Shown: piece after piece, positions 1-7,347 of the stretch
How positions within the stretch are numbered: position 1 is the first letter of the stretch
How the letters are laid out: every line of letters starts with the position of its first letter
From: JAYEHL01 sp041653935
Lineage (GTDB): Bacteria > Chloroflexota > Dehalococcoidia > E44-bin15
DNA length: 64,000 nt
Reading direction: 5' to 3'
NCBI GenBank assembly: GCA_041653935.1
Contig: JBAZEO010000006.1
Coordinates: 9,772 to 73,771 of the forward strand
Position numbers and translations under genes: made by a program
The notes under the pieces: model-generated
Databases searched by the model: none
What the model was told of the DNA's origin: nothing
The model's input: the letters and a program-made list of their open reading frames with translations, nothing else

Positions 1-718
1 CCAAGTCTTCCAGACTCACTTCCTCATCGGAGGCTTCCTCTTCCGCGGCCTCTTCCTCTTCCTCGGCGTCTACTACGTCTTCGACCTCTTCGTCGTCGTC
101 TTCAACGTAGTCCACGGCACCGTTCCACACCTCGTTGGTGCGCGGCTCAGTGCCCACGTAGGGGTTCGCCGCCTTGGCAGCAGCCTCGGTCTTGTACTTC
201 TTGTCACCCACGTAGAACGCACCATCGCGTTCCTCGATCTCCTGCTTGGCCCCCTTCCACGTACGGAAGCGGAAGTGCGGAGCCAGCTCCTTGATCGTGG
301 CAGCCGTGGCTTCCAACTCGTCGTAGCCCACGTCGTCCAGGTCCAGGTCCGGCACCAGCTTTTTCCACTCGTTGAGGATCCAACCCATGTGGTCGCTGAT
401 TGTCTGCCGGCTGCGGCTGGGGGTGTCGCACATGGGCTCCATGATACTGGTGCGCAGGCCAGCTATCGGAACGCCGTCGTGCTCCGTGGGCTTCTTTACA
501 ATACCGGCCGCATAGAAAAAGAATTGCCCCTTGTTGGTACCCTTCTCGTACGGCTTGAAGTAGCAGTCCACGAGCTGAGCGATGCCGTTTTCGATCCCAC
601 CGGGTAGTGAACCGCCGGCATCAAACACAACCTCGTCGTCCTTGTGCCCTTCGTAGGCTTCCTTCAACTTGGTTCCAAGTTTGGCAGCCAGTGCACTCTT
701 CGTAACCTTCTTCACCAT
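1..718 (-). CDS. Putative phage ssDNA-binding-like protein (3' end cut by window edge)
   Basis: The leftward reading frame opens with ATG at 716-718 and runs off the window, leaving 239 residues visible. The first ~200 residues look globular, with a segment reading GGIENGIAQLVDC then FKPYEKGTNKG. The visible C-terminus is a long Glu/Asp tract. A basic/globular domain followed by an acidic tail is typical of phage single-strand DNA-binding proteins. The neighbours (CsrA, Sak4-like ATPase, PD-(D/E)XK nuclease) form a recombination module where such a protein is expected. I do not recognise a family by sequence, so the function is inferred from composition and context. Confidence 0.45.
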   Translation of the reverse strand, partial: MVKKVTKSALAAKLGTKLKEAYEGHKDDEVVFDAGGSLPGGIENGIAQLVDCYFKPYEKGTNKGQFFFYAAGIVKKPTEHDGVPIAGLRTSIMEPMCDTPSRSRQTISDHMGWILNEWKKLVPDLDLDDVGYDELEATAATIKELAPHFRFRTWKGAKQEIEERDGAFYVGDKKYKTEAAAKAANPYVGTEPRTNEVWNGAVDYVEDDDEEVEDVVDAEEEEEAAEEEASDEEVSLEDL

Positions 719-750
719 GGTAGACCTTTCACACTGTGTAGAACTAGTAA

Positions 751-930
751 CTAGTCACCGACATACTCACGATTGCGGCGAGCAGCGATCTGCTCGCTGC
801 GACGGATAGACACCTCCTTGGGGGCTTCTATGCCCAGCTTGACCTTGCCGTCGTGCACTTCCAACACATGGACCACGACGTTGTCGTTGATCACGATGAA
901 TGAGCCAAGCTTCCTTTTCAACACTAGCAT
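751..930 (-). CDS. csrA: CsrA/RsmA family RNA-binding translational regulator
   Basis: A 59-residue protein that aligns without gaps to E. coli CsrA as I remember it. It begins MLVLKRKLG, has the core VKLGIEAPKEVSI, and carries Arg44 in the RNA-binding position (SIRRSEQI). CsrA dimers bind GGA motifs in mRNA leaders and change translation or stability. The gene starts 5 bases after the end of the Sak4-like ATPase gene, and its AAAGGG ribosome site overlaps that gene's end, so the two are co-translated. The C-terminal tail is short (ends EYVGD). A phage copy could redirect host mRNAs or time phage mRNAs; which of these cannot be told from sequence. Confidence 0.93.
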   Translation of the reverse strand: MLVLKRKLGSFIVINDNVVVHVLEVHDGKVKLGIEAPKEVSIRRSEQIAARRNREYVGD

Positions 931-934
931 CCTG

Positions 935-1759
935 CTACCCTTTGCCGTTAATGATCTCCATCACAGCCTCAAACGATGGATCCACGATTTCTTCTGGCAG
1001 CGTTCGCCCACGAGGTACTCTGAACTTCGTGGTGAACACATCATGCGGTCCGGTGCGTAGGCAGTATTCTACCCCCTTCACCCGTACTCGCTGCCGTAGC
1101 GTCTTCTTACCTGACTTGATCACCTTCTCAATGGTCTTGCCACGGATGAAGGTTTCGCCTATATAGTCACAGGCAGGATTCAACCATCCTACCAGCGACG
1201 GTGTCATAGCAGCACCGATGCATGGAGCAATCACATCCTGATTGTTGCCGTCGCCTTCAAACGACCGCTCCTGAGCGACAATAACGCGATGCTGTGGCAA
1301 GTTCAGCATGGCTCGCATGATCTCCTTGCACTGCTGCGTGCACTGGCCGTACTGCTGCTGACTGGCGAGGCCCCAGCTCTTCTGAGCCGGTAGCTCATCC
1401 AATCCCAGCACCTCCTTGAGCACCAGATCTTGCAAGCCGCTACCGTGGTCCAGCACCACCGTCGCGAAGTCACCCGCTGTCTCCAGTAGGTCCCTCACGT
1501 CGGTACTCTCCTTGACCACCCAAGCCTTGATGGTCTTGCGGTATTCCGGCGTGTTGATGCTCTTCAGCTCACCGGGTCTGATACCACCACTACAGATGAT
1601 GGCCAGTATAGGCTTCGGGAAGGTGGCCCACAGCGTCGTCTTGCCCGTACCGCTCCGACCATACAACAGCAGACTGATGGAGTCAGTATAGTCCCACGCT
1701 GAGGCCATGCTGCTCTTGGCTGCCTTCTTCTTCATACTCTGCTTCTTGACGATGGGCAC
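935..1759 (-). CDS. Sak4-like / AAA_24 phage ATPase
   Basis: A 274-residue P-loop NTPase. Walker A is GRSGTGKTT at about residues 34-42, and Walker B is probably FATVVLDHGSG near residue 100. The size and the single RecA-like core fit the AAA_24/Sak4 group, which acts in phage single-strand annealing and recombination with a partner SSB. The start is a GTG preceded by AAGGAG with 8 bases of spacing; an internal ATG nine codons in is the alternative. It sits between csrA and a small unknown gene, one gene away from a PD-(D/E)XK nuclease, as in many siphovirus recombination modules. Confidence 0.82.
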   Translation of the reverse strand: MPIVKKQSMKKKAAKSSMASAWDYTDSISLLLYGRSGTGKTTLWATFPKPILAIICSGGIRPGELKSINTPEYRKTIKAWVVKESTDVRDLLETAGDFATVVLDHGSGLQDLVLKEVLGLDELPAQKSWGLASQQQYGQCTQQCKEIMRAMLNLPQHRVIVAQERSFEGDGNNQDVIAPCIGAAMTPSLVGWLNPACDYIGETFIRGKTIEKVIKSGKKTLRQRVRVKGVEYCLRTGPHDVFTTKFRVPRGRTLPEEIVDPSFEAVMEIINGKG

Positions 1760-1762
1760 AGT

Positions 1763-2056
1763 TTAATCTCCTTTTGACACGTCCGTATACGTTTCGCCAG
1801 CTATCTCGTAAAGAAGCAGCGACTCTTCGTTTGTGAGGGCTGTAAACGGCTCCAGTGGGATAGTTCCACCGTAGTCGGATACGATGGCTACCTTATCGGA
1901 ATGATCCCACTCACCAGAAGCAACTAGCTCCTCAATTCGTCGCAGCACACGAGAGTCTGGGTGATTCCACTCAGCCAGCTTGAGTCCACAATCCAACCTG
2001 TGCGGATGGACGAACTCATTCTTGGTCAGGTTGACCGGCTTCCAGTACTCGCCCAT
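1763..2056 (-). CDS. Hypothetical protein, 97 aa
   Basis: A 97-residue soluble, mildly acidic protein with no motif I recognise. It has a strong GGAGGAG ribosome site before ATG. It lies three bases from the Sak4-like gene and two from the nuclease gene, so it is part of the same tightly packed leftward operon and probably serves the recombination module. Confidence 0.7.
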   Translation of the reverse strand: MGEYWKPVNLTKNEFVHPHRLDCGLKLAEWNHPDSRVLRRIEELVASGEWDHSDKVAIVSDYGGTIPLEPFTALTNEESLLLYEIAGETYTDVSKGD

Positions 2057-2058
2057 GA

Positions 2059-3186
2059 CTACTCCTCCAGTTCACTGAACAAGGTAACATCGCGGCTCAA
2101 GCCGACTGTGCTACCGTTGGAAAGATACTCATCATACTCGGTGCTGCCGCCCTCCAGCAGCACATTGTAAACACCGTACGGCAACCGCCAGTGGATGGCA
2201 TAGCCGTCATACATCCTGCCATCGCCGGACGTGTTCACACCGTATGGGTCGCCGGGATTGGCTTGCATCCACTCCCACCAGTCACAGATCTGTTCCAGTA
2301 GTGGGATCAGGCATTGTAGCTCAAACTTGCCCACGTCTGTCGGTGTCAGGTCTACGTTCCATCGCATGAAGAAGAAGGATGGGTCAGCAGCGATCGTGGA
2401 CTGCAGTCGCTCGTAGAACTGATCACGCGTCTCGGCACCGACGATGCCCTTCTTGGTTTTGCGACCCTTGTGCTGCGTGATGCTGTACTTGCCGCCTGCC
2501 AGGGGCCTACGCACTACATTATAGCGGATACCGCAGACCGGCTCGTGCATTTCAGTCTGTAGTGCGATCACGTAGAGCATGGTCTGCAGGTCAAACAGCA
2601 ACTGCCGTTGCATCTGCTGCTCGTCTACGTCGCCCTTGGTCTTGTTTTCCTGCAACCACAGCCGACCCTTCACGCGGTCCACGCTGTCGCGCTTGCCGCG
2701 CAGCCGTACCACGCGACCGGACGGTAGCTCGTACGGTACGTTGAACACTTCCTCCTGACTCACTGGCTTCCGCTGCATCACATCCTTGTGCTTGCGCCAG
2801 TACTCCACGTAGACTGGGAACTGCAACGCGCAAACTCGCATCCAGTGCACGACCTGCTCTTGCTGCATAGGGTACTTCTGGCAGAGGCCCTTGGCGTACG
2901 CCCTCAGCGGAGCATTCCAGTCCTCGTCGCGACCGTGGTACTCCTCACACACGTGCCACATGGACCCATATTCCAGTCGATGATTGAACGTCTGTGGTGG
3001 TGCGAGGCCCTCAATCACTAGTAGCCTGAACCGCTCACGGTCCACAATGAACCTACTCAGCATGGACTGCGTGATACCATCCACGGCAGGCCCTTTCCAC
3101 AGTGGCTCGCGTGGCTTCTTAGCCTTGACCATGGGCTTCTTGCTGCTCTTCTTAAGCACCGTTGCCATTTTAGTCTTCGTCTTCAT
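2059..3186 (-). CDS. PD-(D/E)XK nuclease, Cas4/RecB-like
   Basis: A 375-residue protein with a lysine-rich N-terminus and a PD-(D/E)XK nuclease core. The core has an Asp in GKRDSVD and, a short distance on, the Glu-x-Lys pair in QENKTKG. A QLLFDLQTMLYVIAL stretch matches the Q-x(n)-Y helix of Cas4/AddB-type nucleases. In phages such enzymes resect or trim DNA ends for recombination with Sak4/SSB-type partners, which are the neighbours here. An AAGGAAAG site precedes the ATG. I see only one Cys in the likely catalytic region, so an iron-sulphur cluster like that of Cas4 is not obvious. Confidence 0.85.
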   Translation of the reverse strand: MKTKTKMATVLKKSSKKPMVKAKKPREPLWKGPAVDGITQSMLSRFIVDRERFRLLVIEGLAPPQTFNHRLEYGSMWHVCEEYHGRDEDWNAPLRAYAKGLCQKYPMQQEQVVHWMRVCALQFPVYVEYWRKHKDVMQRKPVSQEEVFNVPYELPSGRVVRLRGKRDSVDRVKGRLWLQENKTKGDVDEQQMQRQLLFDLQTMLYVIALQTEMHEPVCGIRYNVVRRPLAGGKYSITQHKGRKTKKGIVGAETRDQFYERLQSTIAADPSFFFMRWNVDLTPTDVGKFELQCLIPLLEQICDWWEWMQANPGDPYGVNTSGDGRMYDGYAIHWRLPYGVYNVLLEGGSTEYDEYLSNGSTVGLSRDVTLFSELEE

Positions 3187-3199
3187 CTGGATTCTTTCC

Positions 3200-3610
3200 T
3201 TAAGGTTGAACGCACTCTATGGGAACCCAGTACTCTTTAGTACCTTCTTCCCGACGTGCCTTGACTGCCCCCATCATCACTGATACGTCGTTGACGTAAA
3301 CGACTTCTCCCACCCCAAAATCCACACATCTACCAGCCGCCAACCCCTCTGTCATGAAATTACCAAATCCTTCAAGGTCACCCGCTGCCACGTACTGCAG
3401 GCACTGATTGTAGTCCTCACTGGAAACCCAGCCTTGTAGATTCTTTCGGACTACCTTTCGCCCCAGGATGCTCTCCGTGGTGTTGCTACTGCTGCTGATG
3501 CCCACAGCCACGAGGCCAAGACCACCACATACGATCACCATCATTAGCACGCTTGCAACAGCACAGCATCCAAGACCAACAATCACATCGCCAGTATTAC
3601 TCTTGCCCAT
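3200..3610 (-). CDS. Hypothetical single-pass membrane protein, 136 aa
   Basis: A 136-residue protein with a strong N-terminal hydrophobic segment (about residues 9-38, rich in Val, Gly and Ala, with two Cys) followed by a soluble domain of about 95 residues. The topology suggests an anchored or signal-anchor protein. It has an AAGGAAAG ribosome site. It is the last gene before the first hairpin array. No family recognised. Confidence 0.65.
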   Translation of the reverse strand: MGKSNTGDVIVGLGCCAVASVLMMVIVCGGLGLVAVGISSSSNTTESILGRKVVRKNLQGWVSSEDYNQCLQYVAAGDLEGFGNFMTEGLAAGRCVDFGVGEVVYVNDVSVMMGAVKARREEGTKEYWVPIECVQP

Positions 3611-3631
3611 TAGATTCTTTCCTTGGGTTGA

Positions 3632-3998
3632 CCCGCAAACTGTCTATCGGTTACACTTGCCGTTTCGCGGGATTTGGTTTGTGAGAAGCATCGCTGGTCT
3701 CGGTTACAACGCGCCTATCGCTTCTCGTTGGTTTGTCCTGACACGTTGTCCATCGGTTACAACGAGCACATCGTCAGGAGTTTGGATTGGGCTCTCAATG
3801 TGATGCTCGGTTGCATACGTACAATCGAGGGCCGTTTGTATTGGGGCTGTCCAGGTGCTCTTTCGGTTACAAGTCGATGATCGGACAGCCGTTGGATTGG
3901 GCCTAGCACCAGTCAAATCGGTTACAGGTTGATGTTCGCTAGGCTTTGTAAGGTGCCTGACAGGGGTGGAGTCGGTTACAATTCCCGTCTCGTCAGGC
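3632..3998 (+). repeat. TIGR-like guide array 1: seven hairpins with fixed 30-nt loops
   Basis: Seven consecutive hairpins fill the gap between two leftward genes. Stem pairs are 3632-3636/3667-3671, 3683-3689/3720-3726, 3736-3742/3773-3779, 3790-3796/3827-3833, 3845-3852/3883-3890, 3901-3907/3938-3944 and 3955-3961/3992-3998. Every loop is exactly 30 nt: A, nine variable bases, TCGGTTACA, nine variable bases, TC. One unit has CGGTTGCA. Stem sequences differ between units but stay paired; the mismatches that occur are G.U wobbles on the + strand. Linkers are 9-11 nt and GT-rich. Spacer pairs, A/B: aactgtcta/cttgccgtt, tcgctggtc/acgcgccta, cgttgtcca/acgagcaca, atgtgatgc/tacgtacaa, ggtgctctt/agtcgatga, ccagtcaaa/ggttgatgt, ggggtggag/attcccgtc. 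The paired short spacers around a loop repeat match TIGR arrays. The last stem overlaps the stop codon of the tas-like gene. Confidence 0.8.
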
Positions 3999-4868
3999 TT
4001 TGTACGGTTTGAAGGGTGTATGAGTCCATTCCAGCCAGAGGTTCTTGAGTAGGAGTTTGGTAGCCAGCAGCATACCGTGACGGTGAGCGTGTCCACACTT
4101 CTCGCCAATACCTCCGCAGGTCATACACTTCTTCTTGGCTGGGTTCTTGCCCTTGCACTTGTCGCAGGGCTTCCACTCCCACTCTGGGTGTGTTTCGTGA
4201 GCCCTTATTTTAGCGTTCAGCCAACGTGTGCGGTACGGTCCCTCGCCGTTTTGCTTGATGATGTTTTCGCCTATCACGTAGGCAATGCTACGGCGTCGCG
4301 GACTGTAGCCGAAGTCAGTCCAGTCCTCTGCCGTCAGCTTGGTCACGGTCTTCTTGCCGCCACGGCTGCGCCACGAGGAACCCATCAGCGTCACATCGTC
4401 CTTCGTGTACGGTGCGCAGCCTAACCTACGCCACACCTTCGCGGGATTGGCATAGTTGTTCAGGTCACCGGTCTCGCCGATGATAACAGCCAACGACATG
4501 ATTCCGAAGCCAGCCTGCTCCGGCTCCGCGACCCACTTGGCCACGGGCATCCGCTTGGCCACACTGAGCATCTCCTTCTCGTAGATGGCCTGCTGCGCAT
4601 CAAAGCCGTCCACAGCCAAGCACGTGGTCATGATGAGACTACGGATCTCATGCTCGTCGCCCTCTATTACGCCCTTGATCACCTTGGTGGCTTCGCTGTA
4701 CAGCTTCAGCCGTTCGCTCTCCTTCAGTCCACTACTGTAGCCCATCGTTCCAGCCACGGTAGCTTGGAGCCTATTGGCGATCATGATCCTAGACTTGATC
4801 ACCCATGCTCGCTGTCGCTGCAAGGCTTGGAGTTCCGCGGACATGTCGGCCACTTCTTGCTTCTTCAT
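3993..4868 (-). CDS. tas: Tas-like (Nop/IS110 Transposase_20-like) RNA-guide-binding protein, no nuclease domain
   Basis: A 291-residue protein. An ATG is preceded by AAGGAG with 6-base spacing, which I prefer to the upstream ATG at 4883. Residues ~10-40 are a basic coiled-coil-like helix (LQALQRQRAW, then ANRLQ). Residues ~118-155 read like the IS110 Transposase_20 core (FGIMSLAVIIGETGDL, NPAKVWRRLGCAP), with GSSWRSRGGKK near 163-173 where IS110 enzymes place their serine. A zinc-finger-like insert with CDKC, CMTCGG and CGHAHRH occupies 235-265. The DEDD/RuvC-like N-terminal domain of IS110 transposases is absent. IS110 transposases use a bridge RNA, and Tas proteins share this fold with box C/D Nop proteins. 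The gene lies exactly between two hairpin arrays, so the likely role is binding guide RNAs from those arrays and targeting DNA without cutting it itself. A decayed IS110 transposase is the alternative. Confidence 0.78.
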   Translation of the reverse strand: MKKQEVADMSAELQALQRQRAWVIKSRIMIANRLQATVAGTMGYSSGLKESERLKLYSEATKVIKGVIEGDEHEIRSLIMTTCLAVDGFDAQQAIYEKEMLSVAKRMPVAKWVAEPEQAGFGIMSLAVIIGETGDLNNYANPAKVWRRLGCAPYTKDDVTLMGSSWRSRGGKKTVTKLTAEDWTDFGYSPRRRSIAYVIGENIIKQNGEGPYRTRWLNAKIRAHETHPEWEWKPCDKCKGKNPAKKKCMTCGGIGEKCGHAHRHGMLLATKLLLKNLWLEWTHTPFKPYKA

Positions 4869-4893
4869 AACAAACTCCTTCATAGAGTAAAAG

Positions 4894-5290
4894 GACTAGC
4901 AATTCGTGTTTCGGCTACACGGCAATAACCGCTAGTCTGAATGTTGTCGCGGTAGGCACGATCCCACTCGGTTACAAGACATCCGTCGCACTACCGCGAT
5001 TTAGTTTGTGCTGCTCAAGCGCATCTACGGTTTCATATCCAATTTCGAGCAGCGTTGGATCAGTGTGCCAAAACAGCAGTCGGTTACATCATAGCGATCG
5101 GCACAAGACGGTTGTTTTGGAAGAGCCTGTTCAAGAAAGAGTTCGGTTACACGCACCTCCTCGAACAGGCTGGTTGTTTTGGAAGAGCCCTTCAACCGAC
5201 CGATCGGCTACATTTCCACACTCGAAGGGCTCTAGTGTTTTATAGCCTGCCCAAAGTATTTATCGGTTACATTACCGGTGTCGGGCAGGC
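4894..5290 (+). repeat. TIGR-like guide array 2: seven hairpins with fixed 30-nt loops
   Basis: Seven more units in the same orientation as array 1, filling the gap upstream of the tas-like gene. Loops lie at 4901-4930, 4958-4987, 5017-5046, 5070-5099, 5133-5162, 5194-5223 and 5253-5282. All are 30 nt, begin with A, end with C, and have the octamer at loop positions 12-19: CGGTTACA in four, CGGCTACA in two, CGGTTTCA in one. Stems are 6-10 bp and all different; the second has a single bulged A. Spacer pairs, A/B: attcgtgtt/cggcaataa, cgatcccac/agacatccg, agcgcatct/tatccaatt, aaacagcag/tcatagcga, agaaagagt/cgcacctcc, accgaccga/tttccacac, aagtattta/ttaccggtg. With array 1 this makes 14 guides. 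Confidence 0.8.
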
Positions 5291-5297
5291 GTTGTGA

Positions 5298-5834
5298 TCA
5301 GTTGGCTGTAGCCAGCTTGGAGCGGCCTCTTACGGACTGCTCAGCCTTCTGGCGGATGGCTATGAGCTGCTTCTGAGTGAATACCTGCTTGACGATCTTG
5401 CCTTCGGGTACCTTGCCGTAGATGGCCTTGAGCATCAAGTAGTTCACACGGTGGCCGTTGGAGATGGCGTGCTGCGTGTTCATAGCAGACTCTACGTCTG
5501 CTGCAGTCATCATACCAAGCATCGTGCCGCCGATGTTGTAGTTGTAGATACTCTGTGAGGCACGGATCACGCCCTTGGACGTACCTACGGTGGTCTTGGG
5601 TATGCACCGCTCTACGTCAGAACCCATAGCCTTCCGCGTACGCAGGTTCTCGTGGTGCCGTGCATCGCAGATCAGCTCGCGGATAGCCAGCGTGATCAGC
5701 ATGTGTACGAAGTCGTCAAAGTCAGGCAGCTTGCGTATGGCAGCCTCAGCCGATGCTACGGCCTTATCAATGTCGCTACCATGCTTCTGGGCCATGTCCT
5801 TGCAGATGGCCGTTACTCGTTCAGGATACTCCAT
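5298..5834 (-). CDS. Hypothetical protein, 178 aa
   Basis: I place the start at the ATG of MEYPERV because it has a GGAGC site seven bases upstream, and a longer reading would run toward the preceding gene. The protein is helical, with a basic C-terminus (QSVRGRSKLATAN) and no motif I recognise. Its stop codon lies a few bases beyond the last hairpin of array 2, so it is the immediate upstream neighbour of the TIGR-like locus in the leftward operon. Confidence 0.65.
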   Translation of the reverse strand: MEYPERVTAICKDMAQKHGSDIDKAVASAEAAIRKLPDFDDFVHMLITLAIRELICDARHHENLRTRKAMGSDVERCIPKTTVGTSKGVIRASQSIYNYNIGGTMLGMMTAADVESAMNTQHAISNGHRVNYLMLKAIYGKVPEGKIVKQVFTQKQLIAIRQKAEQSVRGRSKLATAN

Positions 5835-5883
5835 CGTTTTGCTCCGTGGTAGTGGTCTTAGTCGCCGGCCTGCTGCTGGGTTG

Positions 5884-6096
5884 TTACTGCTCAGCCGCCC
5901 ACTCCTCCAAATTTCTGACTCGCAGCGCGAGGTTGGCAAACGACGGCAGTTTCACGTCTTCCACTCCGTCCAGTGACTCCGATAGAATCCTGTTAATGGC
6001 TCCTCCTCGCGTCATCATCTTGCCGGCTTCCAGTTTCATGTTCCGCCGATACACGTCCAGTTTCTTTTCAATCGAGTCGGGAATTCTGTACTGCAT
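5884..6096 (-). CDS. Small putative DNA-binding protein (ribbon-helix-helix-like)
   Basis: A 70-residue protein starting MQYRIPDSIEKKLDVYRR, a short strand followed by two helices. This resembles ribbon-helix-helix regulators but is not diagnostic. It is the first gene after a 220-bp non-coding stretch that contains a plausible leftward promoter, so it may be the leader gene and an autoregulator of the operon running through the TIGR-like locus. Confidence 0.5.
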   Translation of the reverse strand: MQYRIPDSIEKKLDVYRRNMKLEAGKMMTRGGAINRILSESLDGVEDVKLPSFANLALRVRNLEEWAAEQ

Positions 6097-6283
6097 TATT
6101 TGCTCCCTGTTAGGTTGTGTTTATAAGTATTGCATGACTCTGCTCCGTTGTTGATAAAAGACAGCAGTAGAAGTGCCCGACCCCTACTGCTGCCGTTGTG
6201 TAGGTCTTTCACCTACTCTCGCATGGCTTAGCCCTCCACTACGAGTTAGAAGAATACATTTCCGTGAAGCGAATGCAGCAACT

Positions 6284-6311
6284 ATTATAAACGGTGCGCA
6301 GTGGCTACCAA
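6284..6311 (-). promoter_or_regulatory. Candidate leftward sigma70-like promoter
   Basis: Read leftward, TTGGTA (6306-6311) and TATAAT (6284-6289) are separated by 16 bases. They sit in the 220-bp gap at 6097-6316 ahead of the 5884-6096 gene. The -10 region, GTTTATAATAGTTGC, resembles one at 8950-8966. The rest of the gap holds no convincing gene or hairpin. Confidence 0.45.
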
Positions 6312-6316
6312 CAAAG

Positions 6317-6850
6317 TTAGCCTTCTTCCAACTCCTCGAGGGCATCTTCAATAGCCACGTAGCAGCGCTGGTAGGCGAGGCCTTGCTGCGTCACGTCCAT
6401 TCGTAGTATAGCGGCTGGATGGGTTATGTCTACCGTGGGAATAGATGTGATTACGTACTTGGTAGCCAGCTTGCCCACCCGTACTATCAGTCGTGGTCGT
6501 GCTAGCTCAATCATCTCTTGCAGCCGTGGCGCACAAGCCTTGATGCTTGCTCTGGACGGCTCACCTGCCTTGCCACCTGCCTCAGCGTCGATAGGTATGC
6601 AGGCCACCACGTTAGTCAGGCAATAGTCGTACTGACCGTCCAGCGTACGAGCAATCAGTCGGTCCAGTAGCTTACCGGCTGGGCCTACAAAGGGCCTGCC
6701 TAGCACGTCCTCCGACTGCCCAGGAGCCTCGCCAACAAACAACACGTCACATGGCACGGTACCTCTGGCCAGCACGACATGCTTGCGTGTCTGACACAGC
6801 TCACACAGTTGACAGTTCTTCCACTTCTTGCAGTGTTCTCTGTAAGTCAT
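6317..6850 (-). CDS. Family 4-type uracil-DNA glycosylase
   Basis: A 177-residue protein with the signatures of iron-sulphur family 4 uracil-DNA glycosylases. These are an N-terminal Cys pair (NCQLCELC), the GEAPGQSED motif that positions the catalytic water, GRPFVGPAGKLLD, LTNVVACIP, a further Cys in KACAPRL and the HPAAILR motif near the C-terminus. It removes uracil from DNA as the first step of base-excision repair. It overlaps the upstream RuvC-like gene by four bases (ATGA), so the two are translationally coupled. Confidence 0.9.
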   Translation of the reverse strand: MTYREHCKKWKNCQLCELCQTRKHVVLARGTVPCDVLFVGEAPGQSEDVLGRPFVGPAGKLLDRLIARTLDGQYDYCLTNVVACIPIDAEAGGKAGEPSRASIKACAPRLQEMIELARPRLIVRVGKLATKYVITSIPTVDITHPAAILRMDVTQQGLAYQRCYVAIEDALEELEEG

Positions 6851-7347
6851 GAATGGATTCCTACCTTCTTACAGTAACAAGCTATCAGTAACGCGTCAGC
6901 CGTAGCCAATGTGACCGTTTCCTGAGGGAATAGCTGCTGGGCCTTCGCCTTCAAGCGGTTCTTCCACTGGGTCTGCGTCTCGGTCTTCTTGCGCGGTGGT
7001 ATGCCGAGTGACTTGTGCCACTTCTGTGCCGTGACAGCCGTGAACGGGATCCTCAGTGCCGTCAGTGCCATGCGGATCGACATGTAGTTCCCATACAGCT
7101 TAGCATTGGAGCTCTTGCTGGTGCCGTAGATAGATGGGCTGATCAGCTCCACGACTGCCATCACGGTCTCGTCTACGAGGGCGTCTTCAACACTGGTTAT
7201 TACATCCAGCGTGTCAAGTAGATCAGCCTCCGTGGCTGGCATGTGGTACTTCTCCACCGTTGGTTTGTACGATCGCAGGATGGCTATGCCACCACTCTTA
7301 CCAGGATCAACGCCTATGAACGTGTGATGTGGTCGTATCAACGACAT
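6847..7347 (-). CDS. RuvC-like Holliday-junction resolvase
   Basis: A 166-residue RNase H-fold protein with the RuvC signature FIGVDPGKSGGIA at residues ~11-23 (first catalytic Asp), a central Glu in MAVVELISPS, and a C-terminal acidic pair region in LATADALLIACY. Phage RuvC-like enzymes cut branched DNA before packaging. It lies about 2 kb upstream of the nuclease-less Tas-like gene in the same operon, but the sequence gives no specific sign that the two work together. Confidence 0.87.
   Translation of the reverse strand: MSLIRPHHTFIGVDPGKSGGIAILRSYKPTVEKYHMPATEADLLDTLDVITSVEDALVDETVMAVVELISPSIYGTSKSSNAKLYGNYMSIRMALTALRIPFTAVTAQKWHKSLGIPPRKKTETQTQWKNRLKAKAQQLFPQETVTLATADALLIACYCKKVGIHS

Noticed and set aside
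3993..4868. A complete IS110 insertion element
   Set aside because: The DEDD domain is missing and there are no element ends; array arrangement on both sides is not that of an insertion sequence.
3632..5290. A CRISPR array
   Set aside because: Repeats are not constant over 20+ bases, spacers are only nine bases in pairs, and no cas gene is nearby.
3632..5290. CsrB-like decoy RNA for the phage CsrA
   Set aside because: CsrB hairpins show GGA in their loops. Here the loops hold CGGTTACA; GGA appears only in some linkers. Geometry fits paired-spacer guides better.
3632..5290. Integron attC sites
   Set aside because: No consistent GTTRRRY/RYYYAAC pair, no integrase, and no cassettes between hairpins.
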